NCBI GenBank assembly: GCA_020342235.1
Contig: CP073213.1
Coordinates: forward strand, 660,501 to 724,500
DNA length: 64,000 bases
DNA from: Saccharomycopsis phalli
Lineage: Eukaryota > Ascomycota > Saccharomycetes > Ascoideales > Saccharomycopsidaceae
Direction: 5' to 3'
The notes beneath the pieces are model-generated. The model had not been told where the DNA came from and made no database searches. It saw only the letters and a program-made list of their open reading frames with translations. Made by a program: the position numbers and the translations under genes. Below, one piece after another: positions 17,624-26,681 of the stretch (its first letter is position 1; each line of letters opens with the position of its first letter).

Positions 17624-19753
17624 CTAATACTCTGCCAAACGCAACTTTCGGCCGATATCCTTGGTACTAAAGCGCGCCTCCTGAGGCTCTGGACTGATCC
17701 CCCGATCCTTCATTTCGTCCTCACCAACATCAAAGTAGCCATAACCACCAAGCAAGTAGTTCAATGCACTCGACTCGAGCTTCTCAAAACGATTACTACG
17801 ACTACCATTCACCGAGAGCTTCTCGAGGGACTCCGTCACTTGTGAACGCTCCGTTTCGTTGTAGAGGTTTTCAATCTCAATGTAGCACGACTCCAACGCG
17901 TTCAAGTACCGCTGGGTCTGGCGGTGCTTTGTGCACGCACACACGGTGATGGAGTCGGCCTTGATGATGTAGGCAAAGCCAAAGCCATCACTGACGACAG
18001 GACCAAAGCCAAACAAGCGCAAAGCCGGGTTTCCGCAGTTGGACGTCGAAAGAATGGACGTATTGAGAATGTCCCAGCCGGAGTTGGCAAAGATCAGCGG
18101 GAGTTCTTTGGACATTCCTGTACCAAGAGTCGCGTCACTTCCATCACTGCTATAAGCCTCGTCCTCGACATATTTCTTCCAGATGCTAAACAACGCGTAC
18201 AAATGACGGTCGACGCCAAGACCTCCTGCGGCTTCACGGGTACGCTGGCCGTGTTTTTTGCACGCGTCCTTGAGATAAGAGAGCTTCTCCAGCGCCGGGA
18301 TGTTCTCAAAGAACTTGCGCACAAACAAGTTCGACTCGTTGGACACGGTGCGGATGGCCTCGGTGCGTCCATGGAGAAAACCCTTGGTCATTGCTGGCTC
18401 ATAAGTGCATTCGACCTTACCGTAGAGGGCATAGTAAGCTGCCTGGAAGCACATTTGCACAAACGCGTCGGGCGAGCAGCCGACCTTTTTGATAAAGTCG
18501 GAGCCGTAGCCCTTGAACTCCAAGATGGCAAACTCGGTTTGCAGGATCAAGTCCGACAAACGGGTCTCGGCGAAGCGGAGCGACAACGACAACTCTGGGG
18601 TCAAATCCCACTCGAGTTTCTTTGGCGTGGTCACCAAACCACGGATATCTGCTGCCTTTGTGTGTGGGTCTGGCGACTGGGAGATCCAGATTGATGGGGC
18701 GTTGCTGTTGACCAGCCGGGCAAACCGCAAGATCGAGTCGGTGTAAATGTCCGAAACAAACCGCAAAACCGTGTGTCCGTCGACTCCCGTATGCTCGAAG
18801 TTGACTCCGATCTTGCTGTTTTTCGTGACAATGATCTGCAACTTGTCGTACCAACGGTTGGTACACGTCCCGACTTGGACACCCTTGTCGAGTCGCAGAA
18901 TGCCGCACAACATGTTCGTGGCAATCTCCTCCAAAGACTCAACCTCAACGTCGTCCAAACACACCACAAACAACGCAGTGTCGATGATCTTGACAATCTC
19001 CGCATTCACGCATTCCGTGGCACAGAGCCCGCTCCGGATATCCGCCCAGAGCCGCCGGTTCTCCGTGGTGAGAAGCCCAAAGCTGCTCTTGGCAATATCG
19101 CTGAGCGGCGCCTCGCTGCTGTCGGCAATAATCTCCTGGAAATTCGCCTGGAGGTCGTCCTCGCTGAGAATAATGTCGCTCTTCAGATCCATCACATTGA
19201 ACCAGTAAAATTGCGACCGGCTCGCAACCACAATGTGCCCGCTATTCTCATCCGTCCGCATCACACAGCCCTTGTCCGTTGGAATCCGCGCAGTCGCAAA
19301 CAAGTGCCGGTACTGGTACATATCCAACGGCCGGCCCCGGATCTTGTCCGGAGGCAACTCCTGCCGACGAAGCGCACGCACAAACCGCAACGACGAGATT
19401 GTAATCGCAGCAGCACGCTTCACCTGTGATGGTTGCACCGGGTTTGGGTCATCCTCAATGAGAAAAAACGGATTGAGGTTGAGCACCACTGGACTGTCGT
19501 AGTTGAGATACGCGTCGTACCAAAACTCCTCAATGTACAGAGGCTTGTCCTTGGCATACTCCCGGAGCATCCCATCCAACTTGTGTGCCGTCTTACTCTC
19601 GAGAAATTCGTCCACCGCCAACTTTGTTTGCCGGTGCTCCTTCTCGCTCTGGAGAGGCTCCACAACCTCCAAATATCGCCGGCACGTGTCCTCAATCTCG
19701 GGGATTGGAAGCTTCTGAATCTGATCCTGGTATTGGTACGTGGTTTCGACCAT
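17624..19753 (-). CDS. YAT2: Yat2-type carnitine acetyltransferase
   Basis: Transfers acetyl groups between CoA and carnitine, needed when acetyl units move to mitochondria during growth on C2 compounds or fatty acids. The protein has 709 residues from ATG 19753 (upstream TTG rejected). Family features are LNLNPFFLIEDDPNP near 90, the catalytic-histidine region FEHTGVDGHTVLRF near 330, a SLRFAETRLSDL block, and FLHGRTEAIRTVSNES, the carnitine-binding stretch. There is no clear mitochondrial presequence and no C-terminal SKL-type signal (ends LRLAEY), so it is probably cytosolic, as S. cerevisiae Yat2 is thought to be; in Candida the CTN3 group is closest. It is shorter than S. cerevisiae Yat2 (923 aa). 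Confidence 0.88.
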   Translation of the reverse strand: MVETTYQYQDQIQKLPIPEIEDTCRRYLEVVEPLQSEKEHRQTKLAVDEFLESKTAHKLDGMLREYAKDKPLYIEEFWYDAYLNYDSPVVLNLNPFFLIEDDPNPVQPSQVKRAAAITISSLRFVRALRRQELPPDKIRGRPLDMYQYRHLFATARIPTDKGCVMRTDENSGHIVVASRSQFYWFNVMDLKSDIILSEDDLQANFQEIIADSSEAPLSDIAKSSFGLLTTENRRLWADIRSGLCATECVNAEIVKIIDTALFVVCLDDVEVESLEEIATNMLCGILRLDKGVQVGTCTNRWYDKLQIIVTKNSKIGVNFEHTGVDGHTVLRFVSDIYTDSILRFARLVNSNAPSIWISQSPDPHTKAADIRGLVTTPKKLEWDLTPELSLSLRFAETRLSDLILQTEFAILEFKGYGSDFIKKVGCSPDAFVQMCFQAAYYALYGKVECTYEPAMTKGFLHGRTEAIRTVSNESNLFVRKFFENIPALEKLSYLKDACKKHGQRTREAAGGLGVDRHLYALFSIWKKYVEDEAYSSDGSDATLGTGMSKELPLIFANSGWDILNTSILSTSNCGNPALRLFGFGPVVSDGFGFAYIIKADSITVCACTKHRQTQRYLNALESCYIEIENLYNETERSQVTESLEKLSVNGSRSNRFEKLESSALNYLLGGYGYFDVGEDEMKDRGISPEPQEARFSTKDIGRKLRLAEY

Positions 19754-20117
19754 GGTTGCTCTTTTTGAAATGCACACCTCCAACTATATATATACTCAAA
19801 AATCGCAATGCATCATCCAATGACGTGCATGAGATGCCCCACAGTCCTCGCGCTCCAAACCACGGCTCCCAAAAATAATATACATGGTAAAATATCCTCA
19901 TTAGAAAATGGCTATTTGTTTATATTTCTCATCAACACAATCTTCTCAAGGCCACTGGATTTCCGTGTTTTCTTAGCCGGCTCCCGTCCGGAGCAGCGGA
20001 CTAGTGTCACTATTCCGCTTCACCGTGCCGCCGGACGCACGTGATGATCACCGCAATTTTCCGAGTTTTTTTTTTGTCGCAGTCTTTTATACTGCACTTA
20101 CGAAAAAATTCCGTGTT
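19754..20117. promoter_or_regulatory. Divergent spacer YAT2 / tRNA-Ala
   Basis: 364 bp without a gene. It contains the YAT2 promoter, CACGTG at 20038-20043, a T run (20068-20077) and TTTTATACT at 20083-20091, about 30 bp before the tRNA. Confidence 0.45.
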
Positions 20118-20190
20118 GGGCGTGTGGCGTAGTTGGTAGCGCGCTCCCCTTGCAAGGGAGAGGTCTTGGGTTCGATTCCCAACTCGTCCA
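20118..20190 (+). tRNA. tRNA-Ala (anticodon TGC)
   Basis: A 73-nt cloverleaf with acceptor GGGCGTG/CTCGTCC including the alanine identity pair G3-U70, D-arm GCGTAGTTGGTAGCGC, anticodon stem CTCCC/GGGAG with loop CTTGCAA, and T-arm TTGGG-TTCGATT-CCCAA, discriminator A. One U-U mismatch in the acceptor stem is also present in the remembered S. cerevisiae tRNA-Ala. There is no intron. The next gene's ATG is only 25 bp beyond its 3' end. Confidence 0.97.
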
Positions 20191-20194
20191 TATC

Positions 20195-20200
20195 TTTTTT
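20195..20200 (+). terminator. Pol III terminator of tRNA-Ala
   Basis: T6 run five bases after the tRNA; a second T5 run lies at 20206-20210. Both lie within the 25-bp gap before the NPY1 start. Confidence 0.7.
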
Positions 20201-20215
20201 GTTCCTTTTTATACC

Positions 20216-21460
20216 ATGAACAGAGCAGTGTCAGAGTCGATATTCTTTGGCATGAGGGCCTTGGACCGGTTCTCGTTTCTTCGCGGGGACCGAGCATTTC
20301 TTCATGAAGTCGCCACGTTTCCTTATACAAAGTTGGTGTTTTTCAACCGCACCCAGCCGGTGTTGGTGGAGCGTCCCAACTTGGAGCTCAGGCTCTTTCG
20401 AAGCAACGTGGCGGCGATTTCGGACAAATTTAAGGACTATCTAGGGGCATGGGCTCGGGAAGAGAAGAAATACAGCAATCCTGTTACGTTTCTTGGCATG
20501 GATCGGAAGCGAAACGGGCAAGAGTTGTGTAGTGAAGTGAGTCGCAATGAGCATGTGGACCAAGAAACACTCGTATATAAACTGTACCGAGGCACTCCCT
20601 ATGTCGCGGTGGATATTACAGACAGCGACTTTTTGCACCAAGAAGTGAAACGGCTACTTTTAGCCGACAAGGTTGATCTTGAGCGAGTGTACAATATGGA
20701 CCCTGAAAAAACGCGAGGAGTGTACTTGGACCACCTTACGTGGCTCAACAAGAAGGACGCGTCGGTATTTTGCCAGGGTAAAATTTACCTTGACTGGCTC
20801 TCCAAGAACAAGTTTTGCTCGGGATGTGGGCTGAGAAACCTTATTACCAAGGCTGGAACCCAAGTGACATGTTCGTCGCTTGGCAAGTCCAACTGCATTG
20901 TCGCCAACACCAAACGGTCCAATGTGTCGTATCCTCGGACAGATATTGCGGTTATTTCGACAGTGAAGGCCGACGGAAAGATACTTCTTGCCAACAGCAA
21001 GAGATTCCCGCATCCTAACGTGTACTCTTGTGTGGCTGGATTCATGGAGCCAGGCGAGACCATTGAGAGCTGTGTGACACGTGAGATCTGGGAGGAGACC
21101 AATGTGACATCCCACGGTGTAGAAATGGTGCTTACTCAGCCGTGGCCGTATCCTGGAACCGTGATGATTGGTTGTTGTGCGGTGAGTGAGTTTAATGGCC
21201 ATGACGAGGTGATTGCCTTGAAGCACGACCCTGAGTTGCGGGACTGCCAGTGGTTTGATATGGAGTATATTCGCGGGGTATTTATTGAGACCGAGCGGCG
21301 GAACGGGGAGTTGAAACGGGCTTTGCAAGTGGGAGATTTGGAGTTGGTTAAGAGGTTGGAGAAGGAGCAGCGCGAGGCAAGGGTGATTTTGCCGGTGGAG
21401 AATACTGTTTCGTATGAGTTGATTAAGCGGGTGTGTACTGAGAGGGAAGCGGAAAAGTAG
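20216..21460 (+). CDS. NPY1: NADH pyrophosphatase paralogue 1 (Npy1-like, no PTS1, altered Nudix box)
   Basis: Nudix hydrolase that cleaves NADH to NMNH and AMP. It has 414 residues from ATG 20216. The N-terminus (IFFGMRALDRFSFLRGD) aligns with Npy1 starts, so this ATG is right. A zinc ribbon starts at CSGCG. The Nudix box is at residues 275-297 (GFMEPGE...REIWEETNV); the usual final Gly is Asn296. The NADH-specific QPWPYP array follows. It ends TEREAEK and lacks the SKL signal seen in the other paralogue at 34.3 kb. The tRNA-Ala gene ends 25 bp upstream, so the mRNA leader must be extremely short or pass through the tRNA. A cytosolic or specialised role is an inference. Confidence 0.9.
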   Translation: MNRAVSESIFFGMRALDRFSFLRGDRAFLHEVATFPYTKLVFFNRTQPVLVERPNLELRLFRSNVAAISDKFKDYLGAWAREEKKYSNPVTFLGMDRKRNGQELCSEVSRNEHVDQETLVYKLYRGTPYVAVDITDSDFLHQEVKRLLLADKVDLERVYNMDPEKTRGVYLDHLTWLNKKDASVFCQGKIYLDWLSKNKFCSGCGLRNLITKAGTQVTCSSLGKSNCIVANTKRSNVSYPRTDIAVISTVKADGKILLANSKRFPHPNVYSCVAGFMEPGETIESCVTREIWEETNVTSHGVEMVLTQPWPYPGTVMIGCCAVSEFNGHDEVIALKHDPELRDCQWFDMEYIRGVFIETERRNGELKRALQVGDLELVKRLEKEQREARVILPVENTVSYELIKRVCTEREAEK

Positions 21461-21644
21461 ATATGGACATTTGTGAAGTATGGAGAATTGTGCATCAATA
21501 AAAGAGTGTTAAAGAGGTTTTGGCGTGATTATGGGAGTTGTATTAGAAGCAGCTTGGTTGGGATAATTAAGGTGGGTTTGAGGTGGTATTACGATGTTGG
21601 AGGCATATTGAGAAGTGGTGGGACAATACTGATGGTTTTGGCCA

Positions 21645-21730
21645 GTTATTTGGTGTTGGTCAGTGATTCAGTGTTTATAGTATTATCCAGTGATTCAGTG
21701 TTTATAGTATTAACCAGTGATTTAGTTTTT
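21645..21730 (+). repeat. 30-bp minisatellite
   Basis: Three units of CCAGTGATTCAGTGTTTATA plus GTATTA. Confidence 0.8.
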
Positions 21731-21740
21731 AAGTATTATG

Positions 21741-21895
21741 TAATAATAATGTTTATTTACTTCTATAGCTATACTAGGCTCCCCAGAAGGGTGAGATTGA
21801 TATTTCGCCGTCTAAAAAACTAAGGACGGCGCCGCTAATTTTGGAGTCGAGAGAAAACCCTTTGAATGGGGATAAAAACTTTCGACTTGATCTTT
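21741..21895 (-). repeat. Dispersed element R1, copy D (truncated)
   Basis: Tail TAATAATAATGTTTATTTAC, then TATAGCTATACTAGGCTCC and a perfect GCCGTC...GACGGC stem. The second hairpin is replaced by a CCCT...GGGG form. Copy ends near ACTTTCGACTTGATC. Confidence 0.7.
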
Positions 21896-21919
21896 AAGGA
21901 ACTGTTTAAGAGAAGGTAT

Positions 21920-22135
21920 TATGTATTTATGTCCATGTCTATGTATATATGCTTATGTCTATGTTTATATCTGGTTTATATCCATGTCTATGTTATATCC
22001 ATGTCTATGTTATATCTATGTCTATGTTATATCTATGTTATGCCTATGTTTATGTCTATGTTTATATCTAGTTTATGTCTATGTTTATATCTAGTTTGTC
22101 TATGTTATATCTATGTCTATGTTATGTCTATGTAA
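21920..22135 (+). repeat. TATGTC/TATATC hexamer-based array
   Basis: About 200 bp of TATGTCTATGTT and TATATCTATGTC units upstream of OLA1. Confidence 0.85.
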
Positions 22136-22232
22136 TAAACATCACCACTTCATGTAGGCGACATGTATACCAGGTTGCGGGCCATGGCCCATAACCAATA
22201 TATAGCAAATTTTTTCACTAATCAACCACAAG

Positions 22233-23417
22233 ATGCCACCAAAGAAGCAAGTTGAAGAAAAAAAGTTATTGTTGGGAAGACCAGGCAACAACTTAAAGTC
22301 TGGAATTGTCGGTTTGGCCAACGTCGGAAAGTCGACGTTTTTCCAAGCCATTACCAGATGCCCATTGGGAAATCCAGCCAATTATCCATTTGCAACCATT
22401 GACCCAGAGGAGGCTCGGGTGATTGTTCCATCTGCACGGCTCGACAAGTTGGACGAGATCTACAAGCCAAAGTCCAAGGTTCCAGCCCACATTACTGTGT
22501 ATGATATTGCTGGATTGACCAAGGGTGCTTCTGCCGGTGAGGGATTGGGAAACGCCTTCTTGTCGCATATCCGGGCGGTGGATGCGATTTACCAGGTTGT
22601 GCGGTGCTTTGACGACGCGGAGATCATCCACATTGAGGGTGACGTGAACCCTGTGCGTGACTTGGAGATCATCAACCAGGAATTGCGCATCAAGGACATT
22701 GAGTTTGCCAACAAGTACTTGGAGGGTGTGGAGAAGATCACCCGTCGGGGAGGGCAGTCGTTGGAGGTGAAGCAGAAGAAGGACGAGGCTGTGTTGGTCA
22801 AGAAGATCATTGAGTTGTTGGAATCTGGCCAGCGAGTTGCGAACCAAAGTTGGAGCGTGAAGGAGGTACAAGTGATTAACCAGATGCAATTGCTCACTGC
22901 CAAGTCGTCGATCTACTTGATCAACTTGAGCGAGAGAGACTACATCCGCAAGAAGAACAAGCACTTGAAGAGCATCAAGGAATGGGTGGACAAGTATTCT
23001 CCAGGAGACGTGATCATTCCATTTTCCGTGAGCTTGGAGGAGCGTCTTTCCCATATGGAGACCGACGAGGAGCGTGAGGCTGCGCTCAAGGAGATTGGTG
23101 CTGTCAGTGCCTTGCCTAAGATCATTGTCACCATGAGAGAAAAGCTCGACTTGATTTCGTTTTTCACTGGTGGGCCGGACGAGGTGAGAGAGTGGACCAT
23201 CCGGGACGGAACCAAGGCGCCGCAGGCTGCTGGTGTCATCCACAACGACTTGATGAACACGTTTATCTTGGCCAACGTCACAAAGTACGAGGATTTGGTG
23301 GAGTTGGGGGACGAAGCTGCTGTGCGGGCTGCAGGTAAGGTTTCTCAAAAGGGGAAGGACTATGTCGTTGAGGACGGCGATATTATTTACTTCCGTGCTG
23401 GTGCAGGTAAGAACTGA
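22233..23417 (+). CDS. OLA1: Ola1, YchF-type P-loop ATPase
   Basis: Cytosolic Obg-like ATPase associated with ribosomes, stress response and translation control. The 394-residue protein is near-identical in length to family members. It shows the P-loop GLANVGKST, the switch region DIAGLTKGA, and NLSE in place of the GTP-specific NKxD, which is what makes the family prefer ATP. The C-terminus is the TGS domain ending IIYFRAGAGKN. Start is ATG 22233 with the conserved MPPKK. Leu codons are almost all TTG and no CTG codon was noticed, as expected for a highly expressed CUG-Ser-clade gene. Confidence 0.97.
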   Translation: MPPKKQVEEKKLLLGRPGNNLKSGIVGLANVGKSTFFQAITRCPLGNPANYPFATIDPEEARVIVPSARLDKLDEIYKPKSKVPAHITVYDIAGLTKGASAGEGLGNAFLSHIRAVDAIYQVVRCFDDAEIIHIEGDVNPVRDLEIINQELRIKDIEFANKYLEGVEKITRRGGQSLEVKQKKDEAVLVKKIIELLESGQRVANQSWSVKEVQVINQMQLLTAKSSIYLINLSERDYIRKKNKHLKSIKEWVDKYSPGDVIIPFSVSLEERLSHMETDEEREAALKEIGAVSALPKIIVTMREKLDLISFFTGGPDEVREWTIRDGTKAPQAAGVIHNDLMNTFILANVTKYEDLVELGDEAAVRAAGKVSQKGKDYVVEDGDIIYFRAGAGKN

Positions 23418-23976
23418 TGTAGTAATACAATGCTGTGACTGATTGGTGGTTGTAGATGAGTGGATGGAGGGTGGGAGATGATGGAGAGGGTAGCGAGATG
23501 ATGGATTAGATGTAGACGAGATGATACATTGTACTAATATAGAGCAGATTGGATATAGGTGAGAGCAATAGGTCACTCGATATAGGTGAGAACAATAGGC
23601 CACTCAATATAGGTGAGAAAAATAAACCACTCAATATAGATGAGAAAAATAAACCACTCAATATAGGTGAGAAAAATAAACCACTCAATATAGGTGAGAA
23701 AAATAAACCACTGAATAAATCAAGTGTGCCATCTGGATAGCCAGACAATAATTTACACCAATCATTGCCAACTCTTCTACAGTTCATCTAATTAAATACA
23801 CGAGATTCAGCAGTCAACTTGACAACAACCAGTCATGTTACAACACTATACACCATTCATTACAACTGCTCAAACCAATATTTAGCCCCAAGTAGCCGAA
23901 AACTGTCCCAGGATTCCTAAAATATACTCGTCAAATCACCATGACCTCAAAAATAAATACCATGACCTAATACACC
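23418..23976. other. Spacer OLA1 / CUS2
   Basis: No gene. It contains GATGGAGGGTGGGAGATGATG-like repeats, a 27-bp minisatellite and the CUS2 leader, which has a nine-codon in-frame uORF at 23941-23970. Confidence 0.6.
23545..23715 (+). repeat. 27-bp minisatellite behind OLA1
   Basis: About six copies of a unit built from TCAATATAGGTGAGAAAAAT and AAACCAC; the first copies are more divergent. Confidence 0.88.
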
Positions 23977-25020
23977 ATGGATCCCAAATGTAGATGCATG
24001 TCACTCGGAAATCAAGTGCACCGGATTTTTTCAGCCATGCTCCCCACCAACATTGACGAGTTCCAAAACAACAAAAACATCACCTACGACAAAACTGCAG
24101 CAGTATGGCGATACGTTGATCAGGAAAAGACTCTTGAGTTTGATCCAGCAACGAAGCAATGGGCGGTACAAAAGAAGCGTCTTCTGGAGGAGGAGGAAAA
24201 CGCGAAGCAGTTGCGCAAGAGAAAGAAGCAGAAATTGCAGCAGTGGAAGGAGGTGCAGAAGCAGCATCGCATCAATGTCCGCAAAGACACCGCAGTATAT
24301 GTGACGGGACTCCCCAAGGATATTACCCAAGAAGAACTCGAGACGGTGTTTAGCAAGTACGGGACGTTGGCCGAGGACGAAGACGGGCAGAAGAAAATCA
24401 AAATATACCGCAACGGAGATGTTCCCAAGGGCGACGCGTTGGTTGTATTTTACCGGGCAGAAAGCGTGGGGATTGCAATTGACATGCTTGACGGAGTACC
24501 GATCCGCGCGACTCAAGGGCCGATCAAGGTGCAAAAAGCCCAGTTTGAAGGCAAGGAAAAAGGCGGGGACAAGGGCGAGCGGAAAAAGAGCAAGAATCTA
24601 GACAGCAGGATTGGTGACTGGGAGGAGGACGATGTTTTGAAGCAGGAGCAGAGGAAAAAGGCCTTTGTGCGGCACGAAAAGACCGTGGTGTTGAAGCACT
24701 GTTTCCTGTTGGACGAAATCGCCGACGACCCTAATGTGGTGCTTGACATTGAGGAGGACATGCAGGAAGAGTGTAGCAAGTTTGGGCAGGTTACCAAGGT
24801 GGTTGTGTTTGATTTGGAGAAGGACGGGGTGGTTACGGTGCGGTTTTCCACAAAGGAGGAGGCTTTGGGATGTGTGGCCAGTTTGGATGGCCGGTATTTT
24901 GGAGGAGAGAAGTTGGAGGCAAGGGTTCACGACGGGACAATGTACCAGCGGAGCAAGAAGCAGGAGAAGAGTGAGGAGGAGAGGTTACAAAAGTTTGAGG
25001 AGTTTTTGGAGGGGCACTAG
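23977..25020 (+). CDS. CUS2: Cus2/Tat-SF1-like U2 snRNP assembly factor
   Basis: Helps U2 snRNA fold and Prp5 act in prespliceosome formation. The frame from ATG 23977 gives 347 residues. A first RRM spans about 97-180 (VYVTGLPKDITQEELETVFSKYG) and a C-terminal UHM-type RRM about 230-325 (EECSKFGQVTKVVVFD, GRYFGGEKLEARVHDGT), linked by a Lys-rich stretch with the family segment RIGDWEEDDV. Met21 (24037, MLPTNIDEFQ) directly precedes the tri-aromatic-like segment AVWRYVDQ and may be the true start. Codon 244 is CTG at a place where relatives have Ser/Thr (CF-x-LDEI). It is followed by SEC21 and CAF40, which are also neighbours in S. cerevisiae. Confidence 0.88.
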   Translation: MDPKCRCMSLGNQVHRIFSAMLPTNIDEFQNNKNITYDKTAAVWRYVDQEKTLEFDPATKQWAVQKKRLLEEEENAKQLRKRKKQKLQQWKEVQKQHRINVRKDTAVYVTGLPKDITQEELETVFSKYGTLAEDEDGQKKIKIYRNGDVPKGDALVVFYRAESVGIAIDMLDGVPIRATQGPIKVQKAQFEGKEKGGDKGERKKSKNLDSRIGDWEEDDVLKQEQRKKAFVRHEKTVVLKHCFLLDEIADDPNVVLDIEEDMQEECSKFGQVTKVVVFDLEKDGVVTVRFSTKEEALGCVASLDGRYFGGEKLEARVHDGTMYQRSKKQEKSEEERLQKFEEFLEGH

Positions 25021-25167
25021 GTTGTGTGAATGTGTGGAAGTGTTTTATGTTGTGAGGCAAGTTTTAGACGTTGTGAGTGGAAAGTATTAGCTGTTGTGAG
25101 GGGCAGGTATTAGATGTTGTAGTATCGTGATGGATGGTAGTGTTGCGGATGCCAATTTGTGCTAATG

Positions 25168-25260
25168 TGCTGGATGGTTATTCGTTTATTATTCGTTGAT
25201 TATTCGTTTATTATTCGTTTATTATTCGTTTATTATTCGTTGATTATTCGTTAATGCTTA
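25168..25260 (+). repeat. 11-bp array GTTTATTATTC
   Basis: About seven copies of CGTTTATTATT or CGTTGATTATT behind CUS2. Confidence 0.85.
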
Positions 25261-25375
25261 TTGCAGTACACTTTGTATTTTAGTTACTATATTACTCTTG
25301 TCATTGATACTTATTCATTGGCATCACTATCATTTATGCTTAATCATTGACATTACTATGATTGGATACCAATTC

Positions 25376-25470
25376 ATGATTCCAACTCACTATTCCAATT
25401 CCAACTCACTATTCCAATTCCAACTCACTATTCCAATTCCAACTCACTATTCCAATTCCAACTCACTATG
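25376..25470 (+). repeat. 19-bp minisatellite
   Basis: Five copies of CCAACTCACTATTCCAATT. Confidence 0.88.
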
Positions 25471-26395
25471 CAAAGTGCTAGTCCTAGCCCTATCAGACCA
25501 GATGGAGAATCAATCATTGACTCTGCTCGGACGTAAAAATGGGTCATTAAACACCAAATATACAAACCAACAAGGAATGTTAAACGTAGTGGTTACTAGA
25601 TTACTTTCTCGGCCCATTACAGACTCGTCGTTTACTACTGTCAAAGATAAACTTGTATTAGCTGTGTCGTAATCTGGCGTTTCTCTCAATGGCTTCTATA
25701 TCTTACTGTTGTAGATATTCTTACTCTTGCTACTATACTAGCTATTTCTTATCCTATTTATATTCTTTTCTGAGATGCCTTCAGTTACCTTTAGCTTCTG
25801 AGATCATTATCTGTACATAATACTATTAGATCAGTTAACTCCTTCAACAAGCTAAAGCTTAGTTGGCCCAATGAAAATTCCAAGCCAGATTAATCAACTT
25901 GGTGGAAAAGGATGATATCAACAATTTAATTCGGGTTGCAACCCAACTACCCCGTTACGAGGATCCATCTCCGGCAATAATCATGATCATTCCCACGTTT
26001 ATAGGCATTCCAAAATTGGCAACAACATACAAAGGTTTATAGCTATAGAAGTGAATGATTATATTAATTCATGTCAGCCCATGACAACTCGTCATTGGTG
26101 TAAATATTGAACATGGGACATTTTGCTGTGGAGCTACATTAATCCAGCAATGTTTGTCTTTATTCTAAATATCAGAATATATTGATATGGAATTGAAATT
26201 CAGTTATAGAATACAATTGTGATTAAATTATAACCAATATGGATAATGGTGAAGAAGTTATAATCAATCATAGAGTACAATTGTGATCAACTTTCAACCA
26301 ATTATAGATAATAATGGTCGATTATCACAAATCATAGATAATAATGGTCAATTATAACACATCATAGATAATATTGAGGCTACTGTGTAGTACCC

Positions 26396-26580
26396 GGAGA
26401 GTAGCTCAAGTCACCTCTAAAGATCTAAGCAAACTTCATTGCCCATTAATGTACATATTTATAAGCACCAGTTGAACGTTTTTCATCAGTCACTGAGTTT
26501 TCTCTCGACTACATAGCCATCCTTAATCATATACGGCAGTATAAATCTCTGAAACTATCACTTTAAATAAATATTATTAA
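26396..26580 (+). repeat. Dispersed element R1, copy F (5' truncated)
   Basis: Ends TTTAAATAAATATTATTA; hairpin 2 reads TCAG-TGA-CTGA and hairpin 1 GCCGTA...GATGGC. TATAAAT lies at 26540-26546, 136 bp before the SEC21 ATG. Confidence 0.72.
26540..26546 (+). promoter_or_regulatory. Candidate TATA box of SEC21, inside R1 copy F
   Basis: TATAAAT within the repeat consensus, at a plausible distance from the SEC21 start (26682). Confidence 0.35.
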
Positions 26581-26681
26581 AAATAATACAATTGCAATCC
26601 AATCACCACATCTGCCATGGCACCGATCTGTGTCCGGGTAATTTACGTATGAAAAGCTGAAGTTGAAACTTGTCAACAACC

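Larger units (their letters stand above)
21461..22232. other. Spacer NPY1-1 / OLA1
   Basis: No gene. It holds a 30-bp repeat (about 21645-21730), R1 copy D, and a 200-bp TATGTCTATGTTATATC array (21920-22135) ending about 100 bp before OLA1. Confidence 0.6.
25021..26681. other. 1.7-kb spacer CUS2 / SEC21
   Basis: No gene. The first part has two minisatellites, the middle (25500-26390) is AT-rich with short TTATAACCAATATAGATAATGGT-like echoes near 26220-26370, and the end carries R1 copy F and the SEC21 promoter. Confidence 0.6.

Noticed and set aside
21920-22135. TATGTC array as a telomeric or CRISPR-like repeat
   Set aside because: Short hexamer-based array without spacers, internal to the chromosome, like the other minisatellites.
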